Below, in pieces: positions 24,100-43,349 of a stretch of 64,000 bases of DNA. The notes beneath the pieces were generated by a model that saw only the letters and a list, made by a program, of their open reading frames with translations, ran no database searches and was not told the origin of the DNA. A program made the translations under genes and the position numbers. Positions within the stretch are counted from its first letter, which is position 1, and each line of letters opens with the position of its first letter. This DNA comes from Girardinichthys multiradiatus (taxonomy: Eukaryota; Chordata; Actinopteri; Cyprinodontiformes; Goodeidae), in the NCBI RefSeq assembly GCF_021462225.1, contig NC_061805.1:51937496-52001495 (forward strand), written 5' to 3'.

Positions 24100-25490
24100 A
24101 AGCTCTGAACATCTCGAAGAGTTCTGTTCAATCCATCATCTGAACATGGAAAGAGGATGGACCAACTGCAGACCTACCAAGACATGAACGTTCACCTAAA
24201 CTGACGGGAGAGCATTAATCAGAAAAGCAGCCAAGAGGTCCATGATAACTCTGGAGGAGCTGCAGAGATCCACAGCTCTGGTTGGGGAATCTGTTTAAAG
24301 TACTAATTTTAGGCATGTAAGAGACACAGCAAACATGTAGAAGAAGACACTCTGATCAGGAGAGACCAAAAGTGACTTCATGGGAGGCAAACAAAACGCT
24401 CTTTGTGAAAAACTAACACTGCACATCACGGTCAACACAACATACCAACAACTGTTGCAGCATTATGCACTCCAAGAGCAGCATTCGCTGGGCTTGCTCC
24501 AGGAGTAAACCCTGTGGAGCTAAACGGAGAACAACACACTCTGTTCCTCCACAGCAGAGTACAGCACAAGACAGGCTGAGTTATCTAAGTAACAAGTAGA
24601 TATCAGCAACATTTTATGTCCAGAAAAATCTTTGATGGTAAAAGCAATATTAGAAATAAACTTGGTGTAGTGACGATGAGAATAAAGTGGGAGAACGTTA
24701 TGATGAAGACCCTATGATACATGAAGCAGTGTGGAGCTTCAGCTGCTGCTTTCTGCTCAGTCTGAAACGATTCGATAGATAAACTAAAGCCAAGCAAACA
24801 AAAACAGATCAAACCCTTTTTTTGCACGCAGAATGCAGTACACACAGATGGGGTTTTAGCACGCGTGTGCTACGACCATCACGCTGTGGGGATGCTTTCC
24901 TTCGCAAGGAACAAGGAAGCTGGTCAGAGTTAATGGGAAGATGGATGGAGCTAAATCCTGCAGAAGATCTGAGACTGAGGTAGAGGTTCAGCTTCCAGCA
25001 GGACAACCACCCTGTACATACAGACTAAGATACAATCAGATGGTTTAGGTCAAGGCATTTTCATGTATGAGAATGGCCTAGTCAAAGTCCAGACCCAAAT
25101 CCAACTGAGGATATGTGGCAGGAATTGAAAACTGATGTTTTCTAATGTTTTGCATCTGAGAAAGAGGGGTAGAGAGGGGGTGACATTCAGCAAATGTCAC
25201 CGGGTCCAGGACTCGAACCCAGGACAGCCACTTTGAGGCCTGTAGCCTCTGTCTCTGGTGGTGTGTTAAACCCCCACACCATCAGCACCACGCCGAACTG
25301 GAGATGTTTTACAGAGTAAAACTAAGAAAATGTCAGTCTGTCCATGTCCAAAGCTTGTGTAGACAAACCCTTAAGACCCACAGCCAGAGGTGGTTCTATA
25401 GAGTTCTGACCCAGGGGAGATTAATACAAATACACTTCTCAGATTCTGATTTGTAAATAGAAATAGAAACTATATAATGGTTTGCTTTAT
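24100..25490 (+). mobile_element. Tc1-like transposon remnant, interrupted by a SINE
   Basis: Degenerate plus-strand Tc1 transposase pieces run in order: an HHAVGML-type region near 24,870-24,900 (ccatcacgctgtggggatg), QQDNHPVHTD near 25,000, and EWPSQSPDPNPTEDMWQ near 25,080. The coding trace resumes after 25,295 with ctggagatgttttacagag. Stops and frameshifts abound. Confidence 0.75.
25157..25294 (-). mobile_element. tRNA-derived SINE inside the Tc1 remnant
   Basis: Read on the minus strand it carries a perfect pol III B box, GGTTCGAGTCC (plus 25,209-25,219), and a weaker A-box-like stretch upstream (tggtgctgatgg). The Tc1 transposase trace is continuous on either side, so this is an insertion. 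It is not a functional tRNA gene: no cloverleaf can be drawn around the B box. Confidence 0.6.
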
Positions 25491-25645
25491 GTTGGTTTGT
25501 TTCATAAAATCATAATAAAACACATGAAAGTCTTTGGCAAAACGTGAAGATGAACGGCTGTAATTACGGCTTGTAGAAACTAAAATAAAACTCCTCTAGG
25601 TGGCAGTAGTAAAACATTTAGGACAGAATCTGCGCTGAAACCCAG

Positions 25646-25769
25646 AAGAAGAAGAAGAACCGGAAGCGTGGCACAGGTTTCCTGACGGATCAGCGGGTTG
25701 ACAGCTTTAACTAGCAGCATAACCAGCAGTTTAACCAGTTTCCAGGAGGACCAGACCGCCGGACTGAAG
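25646..25769 (+). promoter_or_regulatory. rab14: RAB14 promoter-proximal region and non-coding first exon
   Basis: An ETS/GABP-like ACCGGAAGCG lies at 25,659-25,668, typical of TATA-less housekeeping promoters. A good donor (gaag/gtaaaa) at 25,769/25,770 ends the probable first exon. The next exon begins after ttcacag at 26,067. The exact start is inferred. Confidence 0.55.
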
Positions 25770-26074
25770 GTAAAAGTCCAGGTTCTGTTCCCGGACGGTC
25801 TGTCAGGATGTAGTTTGATCATTCTTCCCGTAGTTTGACAGAAAATGGCCTCCTGCTGTTAGCCGTTAGCCGGTTAGCTCAAAGAGGGAAGTCAGCTGAT
25901 CGGCTTTAGGACTTCTGCTAAACACGGTGAACCTCCATGGAACCGGGTCCTGGGTCCAGCCTAGTTACCTCTGGCTCGAGTTAGGGTTCTTCGACATTGG
26001 GCGGACCCGGTTCGGACTATCGGAGCGGGTCAGTTACTCACTGTTTCCCTGTTTGTCTCCTTCACAGAGTCACG

Positions 26075-28803
<2,729 letters not shown>

Positions 28804-31620
28804 CCTCAGAACCGTCAGCCCGGCCAACAGACGGACCGAGACAACCACCACCACGCAGAGCGAGATCAGTCCAAAAACCTGTTCTCCAATCAGATCAGAA
28901 CCCAAATCATTCATCCAATCAGCTAAATCATTTTACTGTCTGACCCTCCTCTGGACCAGATCCAGCTCAGCTGACAAGTCCGGACCCAGTTAGAACCTCA
29001 ATCTGTCCCAGAATAAGGCACAAGAACTCAATAAACTGATCTGACACAGTGTTCCTGGGCCCAGCACCAGAGTTCCCTTCCAGGCCCGGACCTCCGCTGG
29101 TCCAACTCGACTAAAGCTTATCAGAAGATCCAGGTCTGAACAGGTGACGTGGTCTTTGCCGCTCAGAACCTTGTTTCTGGAAAATCTGACTGCACCTAAT
29201 CCCGGAACATTTTCTCTAGTCTGTGTCCAGTCAGAACCGAGTCACAGAAAAGGCCGAGACGAAGCCCGCAGATAAAGATTGAAGCTGAGCCCCAAAACGT
29301 TCTCCTTACTTTTTAGTCCAAACGTTTCCTAAGCCTGGAATTTAGTTGAACCGGTGCTGGTACACATTACGACTGCATCGGGTCCAATAAGTCCTCAACG
29401 ATCAATATCCGTCTGGACTATTGGTTCAGACTCTGGAAACAGGCTGTTGGGTCGAGTCTGGAATCAGATTCCAGATCTAAACCATGAGCGTCCTGGGAAA
29501 CCAGAACCTAAAGGTCCAGATTTGGCCAGAGTTAAGAAAATCCTGGTTTTAACAGGAAACACAGCATCCAGAACCTGATCCCAGACTAGGCCTAACCCAA
29601 GACCAGAATCAGGAGTCTCTCGCAGAGGTTCTGAAGAGTCTGGAAAATGTCACAGTCCAAACTGTGGGTTCAAAGCAGAAGGCTTCCAGATTTTTCTCCG
29701 GACCCGTCTACAATCCAGGTCATGAGCTCTTAAAAACCACAAATTCTAGCAGATCCCAGTCTGGATGTCTGGACTTCCCAGCAGGTTTCCGGGTTTACTC
29801 AGTCGGTACTTTGGTTCTAGTCTTGACTAGGGATAGGTGACATGCAGTCCAGATGTTATTTATGACCCGAAGTTCTGCAGTGGTCCATCCCACCTCGGAA
29901 AAGCTGCAGCTGATCCGTCTGCTTTTGGTGCTCAGCAACACGAAGCTTCTTCAGGAATCGTCCAATCGGTGGCCGCCTAGTGATCAGTCTATCCAATCAG
30001 AACACAGAACCCGGGGTGCGTTTGGTTTCCATGGATCTGAGTGTAAATCAGTGGAGCGGTCCTTTACCTGCTGACAGACCGATGGGAAAAAAACCTGGAC
30101 TGGTTGGAACCCACATTAATAATGATAGAACCGGTCTTTGTGAGCCCGATAAATGAGAATCTGATGCAGAGAAACCGTTTGGACCTTATTTTGCGTCTGT
30201 CCAACGATGTTTACATGAAAGCTGAAAGATTTCAGCCGAGTGATCGTCCCGCGGAGAGGAAGCAGAATAAAGAACCTGAGCAGTGTAGTTCTCCCTCTGT
30301 GGATCAGAACCGGTCTTTTATGAAATTCCTTTTTGTTGATGTTTTTAGCCAAATGATTCCTGACATCCTGACACCACCACCTAGTGGCCGGTTTTGGCTG
30401 TGAAGTGAAGTGCACCCAATTTAAAATCATTTATGACGTCGTGTTTTTCCGCGTTGGACCAAAAACGTCATTTTAAGCGTAGATGTTCCTGAAGTTTAAC
30501 GGATCTTTGAGGAGAAACAAGAAAAGTTCGGAAAATATCGCAGAAATCTTCCAAGCTGCTTCTGTTGACCGACTGTGATTTAGATGGTTGATGAGTTTCT
30601 GTCTGGAGCTCACTGAGGAAACAAGAACATTTAGTTTAAAGAATGTAAGCCCAGTTCTCCCAGACCGACCAGAACAGTTGTTTCAGGAACGTTTCAGAAG
30701 AACCGTAAAAGAACGTTTACTTTTGAATGTAATAATTCTGAAATATCTTCTAATCTCCAGCCTGCAGCAGCTTCTCTCACTAATATTAATAATAAAATAA
30801 TAATAATCTTAATAAATGAGATGTGTGTTCCCCTGATTTCAGATTTAATTCCGACTCAGTTTTCCATAAATGTATCCCGACAGGAACTGGTCCCAGTTCT
30901 GCATCATCGCTCTGTGCCTGTGGTGGTGTTTGGACGATGGGTTCAGTCGTCCTGTGATGTGGCTGATCTGGTTCTGGTCCGTCTGAGGTCCATGTGTACA
31001 TATCCAGTGAAACCTCTGCTGATTGGTTGACGCTCGGTTCCTTCTAGTTGTTTTTCTTAACGCAGCTTCCTGCTCCGTACCATCAGCAGAACAATGAAAA
31101 AAACATCTTTACCTTTCACAACAATCACTTCTCCACACTAACTTCTTTCACTTCCTTATCAGCACTTTAGTTTTTCAAGTTTTCATCTGGATGTTTGCCG
31201 GGACCAAAGAGTCAAAGACGACAACGTAAAGTTACTGGATGCCCAAAAACAGGAAAAGTGCAAGTTCTGTTGGTTCTGTCGCCTTAAAGCTTCGCTCACC
31301 AAAGGAAAACAGAAAGCATGTCATTTACAGAGACACTAACAGAACACTGCCAGCAGGGGGCAGTGTTCTGGAGTTCTTGCGTAGAATTTGATCCTGGTCC
31401 TCAGTCGAAAACAAGCTACTAAAATCCAGGTTGGTCTCCGCTTGCTGGCAGCATCGTGATCCGAACATTTCCTTCTCTGTTTTCATCGTCTGATTTTCTG
31501 TCCGCTTACGCTTCCATCGAAATTCTCATGATTATTTATGTTCTGAAATTGTTCTGATTTTTCTTCAGCTGTGACTGTCATCAATAAATATGGGGACTCA
31601 GTTATTATTTGTAAATAAAG
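28804..31620 (+). other. rab14: RAB14 3' UTR, short or extended
   Basis: An AATAAA lies at 29,030-29,035, about 230 bp after the stop. Further AATAAA-type signals near 31,583 and 31,612 (tgtaaataaag) could end a long 3' UTR, as known for mammalian RAB14. Which is used cannot be decided from sequence. The interval contains no other convincing gene. Confidence 0.5.
30190..30540 (+). repeat. Diverged dispersed repeat, copy 1
   Basis: Shares ordered blocks with 31,870-32,220: agccaaatgattcctgaca, tggccggttttgg, aagcgtagat.ttcctg and ggatct.tgaggagaaa. The family was not identified. Confidence 0.6.
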
Positions 31621-31869
31621 TATAAATACTGTACGTTCTCTGAGGATTCCTGTGATTTGTCTGGACCATATGTGGTTCTGTCTTCTGCCAGTAGAGGGCA
31701 ACATTTAACTAATGTTGGACCTTGAAACATCCAACCCGTTGAACTTCATGTGCCAACCTAGCTAATAAAGGAAAGCCAGTTTTCCTGAAGGTGTCCATCA
31801 TCCTGGTCTCTGGGTGTAAAACATAAACACCTAATTCTGTGCATGTGGTTCTGGTCCGACACCCGTCAA

Positions 31870-32220
31870 GTAGAAATAAATTCAAGTTAAAGGAACAGTA
31901 TGTAACAACTACTGCCATCTGGTGTTCAGGTTGTGCAGCGCAGACAACAGCGTTTATTTTATCTGAACAGCCTGGCGTTTTTTGATGTTTACAATAAATT
32001 AAAAGCTTTCGGGCGAGTGATTGTCCCGTGGAGAACCTGAACGTTTTAGTTTTCACTCAATGGATTAGAACCAGTCTTCAATTAAATTCTTATTTGTTAG
32101 CCAAATGATTCCTGACAGCCCCACCTGGTGGCCGGTTTTGGTGGTGAAGTGGAACCAAATTAAAATCTAAGCGTAGATATTCCTGCAGTAAATGGATCTC
32201 TGAGGAGAAAACGGACCTGC
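31870..32220 (+). repeat. Diverged dispersed repeat, copy 2
   Basis: Second copy of the family at 30,190, in the same orientation. It starts near aaaggaacagtatgtaacaa, wording common at the edge of fish dispersed repeats. Confidence 0.6.
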
Positions 32221-32839
32221 GGACGACCCACTTTGAATGTTGTGATTTTATTTAAAATATTCTGGTATTACAAAGATTCATGATGCTATGCTCTCTAACG
32301 GGGTTACCAGGACCTTTGGAGGTGAAACAGCATCAAAGCTCCTCCACCGTACCTACCGGTGGGCGTGGCATGCTATAATAACCCCTGGTTTCAGACAGAT
32401 CCGCCTGGAGTTTCTGCTGCTGAACAACTCATTCTTGGTCTCATCAGAAGAAGGTTCCAGGTCCAGTTAAAAGTTCCATAAGAGTTTAGAAAAACTTCAT
32501 GTTTACGTTTGTGATGGTAGGAAAGAACTCCCATACAGCCAGACAGAGCTAATGGTTTCCATGGAGACTCAACTGTGATCTCTGGCGATGGTTTACCTCC
32601 CTTATGGTCCTCACTGTGTGGCAGAAGATAAGTTCTAGTTCAATCATTGTCACAGTTTCTGTCTGTAGATGTGAGACAGTTAGGACCAGGAGCTGTTTTA
32701 TTGAGGATCTGCTTTGTTTCACTGAGATGTTTCCTTGTCTTTCCCATTTAGAAGAGCCGCTGAAGGCTTCCGGTTTGCTGATGAGCTGATAGGCAGCTGA
32801 ATCGGCGAGCTCCTGGTCTACAAATTGGTCATGAAAAAT

Positions 32840-34500
32840 ACTCAAAATGGATAAAACACTTAACACCAGGAAGATGGGCAATGGAGACTCTAGACTTTAG
32901 CTCAAGAATTGAAATAACCAAACTGAATATATTGCTGAGATTACTGTATCTCTACCAGTCCTTACCCAGACTTATACCACCAAATCAATTTCTAGAATGT
33001 GATAAAGGGTTTTCAAGATTTATTTGGTGAGGGAAGCAGACTAGGATCAGATTTGTAACACTACAATTAGCCAAAGATAAAGGTGGTATGATGATCCCAA
33101 ACTTAAAGGATTATTATTATGCAGCAAAGATGAGGCCCATAGTTTGTTGGTGTGACCAGAATGATGCAGCCAAATGGAAACCTATCGAAATGAAGAATAG
33201 GAATGATCAAATTCAAAAATTATTAGGGGATAAAGAATGATATAAAATAGAGTATAACCAGTTAGACCCCATAACTAAATTCACACTAAAAATTTAGAAC
33301 ATGATTTTAAAGAGGCACAAATTAGAAAAAGAAACAAAGATCCTGGAATAGTTAGAATATGATACTAGATTCTACTAGAATAAATTTAATTTACATAGAA
33401 CACATCATTTCAGACATCTACAGGCAAGGGATTATTAAATAAAAGACATTAAAACAGGGCTGCACAGTGGTGCAGTTTGTAGCAATGTTGCCTTGCAGCA
33501 AGAAGTTCGATTCCTGGCCGGGGGTCTTTCTGCATGGAGTTTGCATGTTCTCCCCGTGCATGCGTGGGTTCTCACCGGGTACTCCAGCTTCCTCCCACAG
33601 TCCAAAGACATGATGTTAGGTTAATTGGTTTCTCTAAATTGCCCTTAGGTGTATGAATGAGTGTGTTGTTTCTGTGTTGCCCTGTGATGGACTGGTGACC
33701 CAGCCAGGGTGAACCCCGCCTCTCGCCCATAGACTGCTGGAGATAGGCACCAGCTCCCCACGACCCACTATGGAATAAGCGGTATAGAAAATGACTGACT
33801 GACATTAAAACAGACAAAACTGTGGAGTAAAATGGAGTAATCAAAGTAATAACTGATGCTTATAAAGGAAAGATGGGATGGGGGACTTCAGCACTGCACC
33901 AAGCTCTTTTAAAGAGAAGGGTGAACTCAACTTTCTATACAGGAGAACAATGGCAACGAGAACTTGAAAATGAAATGACAGAGAAAGATTGGTGTAATAT
34001 TTGCAGGGTGCAACATATTACCACCGGGTCAAGAATGTGGCCAGAGTTCAATTGGAAAAACATAATTAGATTTTTTATAACCCCAAAGACAAAAGGGAGG
34101 TTTTCACCAGAACAGAACCAGTGCTGGAGGTTATGTGGACAGATGGGGGCGGACCACACACATACATTTTGGAGATTCCCAAAACGGAAGACATATTGGG
34201 AAGGAATATGGGAAATATTTAAGGAGGTCCAAGGCTATGAGATACCCAAGACAGGCGTGGTTTTATATCTGGGAATCAAACACACAGAGTCCAGATTAAT
34301 AAAGGCGCTGCTGGCAGCCAGCAGGAAGACTGTAACAAGGCAGCGGCTCAGAGCTGATCCTCCTACAGAGGAGCAGGACGGGTTCACGAATGAACTGAAG
34401 ATGCAGGAGGAGTCTGAGGCAAACTGGGACAAAAGATTAAATGATGGGAGAATTAGTCTGAGATCCCATTCATCTCTAATAGAACCCTGATGTCACTACG
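32840..34500 (+). mobile_element. L1-like LINE ORF2 3' end, interrupted by a SINE
   Basis: Plus-strand pieces follow the C-terminal end of L1-type ORF2: a LLRLLYLYQSLPRLIPPNQF-like stretch near 32,930-32,990, FSRFIW near 33,015, LQLAKDKGGMMIPNLKDYYY near 33,065-33,120, and RPIVCW near 33,135. After the SINE an open frame (33,873-34,490) holds CWRLCGQMGADHTHTFWRFP, the Cys/His end of such ORFs. Several stops before 33,450 show that the copy is dead. It lies between the RAB14 and MAK16 3' ends. Confidence 0.8.
33458..33800 (+). mobile_element. tRNA-derived SINE with 13-bp target duplication
   Basis: An element of about 343 bp starts ggctgcacagtggtgcag. It carries a near-consensus B box (agttcgattcc, 33,504-33,514) and ends in gactgact-type repeats. 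Both sides carry gacattaaaacag (33,445-33,457 and 33,801-33,813), a clean target-site duplication. It split the L1-like LINE, so it is the younger insertion. Related copies lie at 40,635 and 17,885. Confidence 0.85.
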
Positions 34501-34707
34501 TTAACTTGCATTTAATGTTTTACTAATAATGTAGAAACTTTTTCCTTCATAAAATGGGTCAAAAAACAAGAAGAGCGGCTGAAGAATAGAACCCGTCCTC
34601 AGAGAAACGGATCAACTTTGAAAAGGAAATCTGGATCTAAAACGAGCTTCAGCCACATTTCACCTGAATGATTATTGGTACCTTTAGATTCTGCTGCTAT
34701 GTGGTTT

Positions 34708-34750
34708 CCAGTGGTACCAGATACAGAACCACTCATTCTGGTACCACTGG
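34708..34750. repeat. 14-bp perfect inverted repeat
   Basis: ccagtggtaccaga (34,708-34,721) and its reverse complement (34,737-34,750) flank a 15-bp loop. It is intergenic, 275 bp beyond the proposed MAK16 poly(A) signal. No terminator function is implied for RNA polymerase II. Confidence 0.7.
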
Positions 34751-35024
34751 TTCTGTACCTGAGTAACATCTCTCCTTCCAGACTCATCTTCATCACTTCG
34801 GACCAACACGTTTAACGGGCCTTTGACTGTATAACCGCCATGAGGAAGAATACGGTTCTGAATGTGAACAGAACCGTTTTATTTAAAGCATTTTACTGAG
34901 TTCTCACTGATTAACAGTTTTGTCGATTTATTTAAGGTATTTTTTAAACATTAACTTTTATTTTTAGGGCCTTTTTAATGAAAACCAAACAGAACTGATT
35001 TTAAAAGTAAAAAAGAGAAAACGT

Positions 35025-35254
35025 TTTATTTTTAGGGTTTACACAGAAGTTTCTGAGGTCAGTTCAAGTCCCTCTGGGTCGGTCCGGTTTGGAGCTGATA
35101 CCAGTTCAGATCCATCTGGATGTGAAGACAGGTGAACTGGGCTCAAAGTGCTGCTCGGGTTCAACGGACTCCGCCGTCAGCAGCTTCAGAGTGTTGTCAT
35201 GGCAACATGGGAGGGGGGGGGGGGGGGGGGGGCAGTCCTGGTTTGATGCCAACT
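35025..35254 (-). other. mak16: MAK16 3' UTR with poly(A) signal and a C20 tract
   Basis: Minus-strand AATAAA at 35,030-35,025. A run of 20 G on the plus strand (C20 in the transcript) fills 35,213-35,232, only about 22 nt after the stop codon. Confidence 0.65.
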
Positions 35255-41291
<6,037 letters not shown>

Positions 41292-41445
41292 CCTGACTTC
41301 TTCTCCGGGCTCCTCACAGACTCAGCTGGCTGCTACCGATCAACTTCAACCCGGTAAACTAACGTTCAGAAGGCGTTCAGGTCCGCGGAGCCACATGGAC
41401 CGTCAGGGAGACACCATCTTTGTTTAGGTGGAAATCTCGCGCAGC
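41292..41445 (-). promoter_or_regulatory. mak16: MAK16 5' UTR and probable promoter region
   Basis: Relatively GC-rich DNA containing CpGs (ctcgcgcagcgtcag at about 41,437) immediately upstream of the start codon. The transcription start is not determinable from sequence. Confidence 0.45.
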
Positions 41446-42582
41446 GTCAGAATCCCGTGTGAGCAAATACCGCGATACTTGCTCAACTTCCGGACAGCAC
41501 TGCAGTACTGCACACCGCCTGTTGTCATTAATGTTTTCATGTGTTTAATTAACGAGGAAAAATGTCAAATTAATTTAACATTTAGTTTATATTGTTATTT
41601 TCTTAACGACATTTCTGGTTCCTTCTGACTTGATTTGTTCAGAAACGACAAGAAAAGATGTCTTTTTGTCATTTAAACGTCATTAATTTAATCTCGGTAT
41701 TTCTACTGACTCTTGTCCAGGATTATTACTTTTCAATCATTCTTTCCGTTTAAATGTAAAAATATTCAACTCATCTAACATTGAACTGAGCTGCGGCTCA
41801 AGATCAGATGGTCTGAAGGTGCGTCGCGTAACAAGGATTGGGTCGCACCTTCTCACAGATGTTCTGTGATTCAACCAATCATCATTTTCATGAACCGAAG
41901 GATCAGACGTAAATATGGCGGCCAGCCTAGTTGAAGCCTCGCTTTGACTCTCTGACTCACGGTTGCGTCCAAACTCGCTCCTCATTCTCATCCAGATTGA
42001 TCAACACGAAGCTCCGAGATAAACAAATGAGTGACATTAAGTCTCTGTGTGCTTGGAGCTCCAGATGTGGACGCTTAAAGAGGAGAGATTCAACAAATCA
42101 GGAGAGATGCATTATGGGAGTAATCATTCTAAACCGTATCTGAGGCGACATCTGGTGTCCAGAAGTAAAACTGCAGTAAAATTACAAATTACTAATAAAT
42201 AACCATACTAAAAACACCACTTTAATCCCGAATACTTCCGTCATTGTTTTGACTTGTATTCTACTATTTTCTAAAGGTTACGGTAGAAGAATATAAACTC
42301 TAAAAATTAGGAAAAAGCAAAACAGACTTTCGGTTTTGCAGCAAGATTTCAAAAGATATTCAGAAACGTGGATTCTGTTATCTTGGTAATTTTTAATCAG
42401 TTATTGAAGTATTGGTTACTTCTATTTATTCTTATAGCATCTTATAGCAGTTTAATCCAAACCACTTTCAACACAATGCAGTAAAATTCAATACAATTTT
42501 AATAAAATGTCAGTTTTCTGTTAAAGGAGGCTCAGATGGTTTCATCGAATGATTGACTTTGCAGAAATCTCTGGTCTAGAGT

Positions 42583-43240
42583 GAGCATGTGGCGACAGTG
42601 GAGAGAAACCAGGTGTGTGAGTGTTTCCACAGCAATGATCTGTTTGAAGATTTTCAGTCAGGTTTCAGAGCTCATCATAGCACCGGTGAAAGTCACTAAT
42701 GATATTCTTATGGCCTTAGAGAATGGACTTGAGGTCATCTTTGAACCAGAGGCTTTGATAATACAATCAGCTTAGTTTATAAGGAGCTCATCTGTTAATA
42801 AAGTAAAGAACATCTGCATTATTTTTGAATAGGACGTTTCATTTCAGTCCCAAAAATAAACAGGTTTCTAGGATTTCCTTTTTTCACCTCTGGAATAATG
42901 GGATGGATTAATACTGAAAACTAGTCCATGCATTTGTTACTTCAAGGCTGGACTGTTGTAATTCTTTACCATCAGGATGTCCACAAAATGCAGTGAAGTG
43001 CATTTTTGGTAGATGAAACTTCTAAAGGAGCTACTACCATTAATGTTTTACTTTTCCTTCCCATAGAAAGGACTCCTGGATCAGCGCTTCTGGGTTCTTC
43101 TGTGTCTCTGCTCTGTTCTCTCAAACCCCAGTCAGTCGAAACAGATGGCTGCTCACACTGAGCCTGGTTCTGGTTCTGCTGGAGGTTGCTTCTCGTTAAA
43201 AGGGGTGTTTTCCTCTCCACTGTCGCCACATGCTCATCCA
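42583..43240 (+). mobile_element. Rearranged L2/Rex1-like LINE fragments
   Basis: Two coding pieces match the element at 38,199-39,600: [18 protein letters not shown] near 42,630-42,690 and LVHAFVTSRLD near 42,925-42,955. The shared 3' UTR follows (43,000-43,240). A 23-bp segment of that 3' UTR also occurs inverted at the left edge (42,583-42,605 against 43,213-43,235). Confidence 0.75.
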
Positions 43241-43349
43241 GTTAAGAAAAATCTCTAAAGCATTTTGGGTTGATTTTTCTGGTTGTACAAACATGATTAT
43301 AATCTGTACAGAATCAGAGAATAAAAACAGACACGGATGAAAAAAACAG

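Noticed and set aside
25209..25219. tRNA gene suggested by a perfect B box
   Set aside because: No cloverleaf can be drawn around it; the context is a SINE body. The same applies to the B boxes at 33,504 and 55,444.
33873..34490. 205-codon ORF considered as a host gene
   Set aside because: It matches the C-terminal end of an L1-type ORF2 and continues a degenerate LINE trace upstream.
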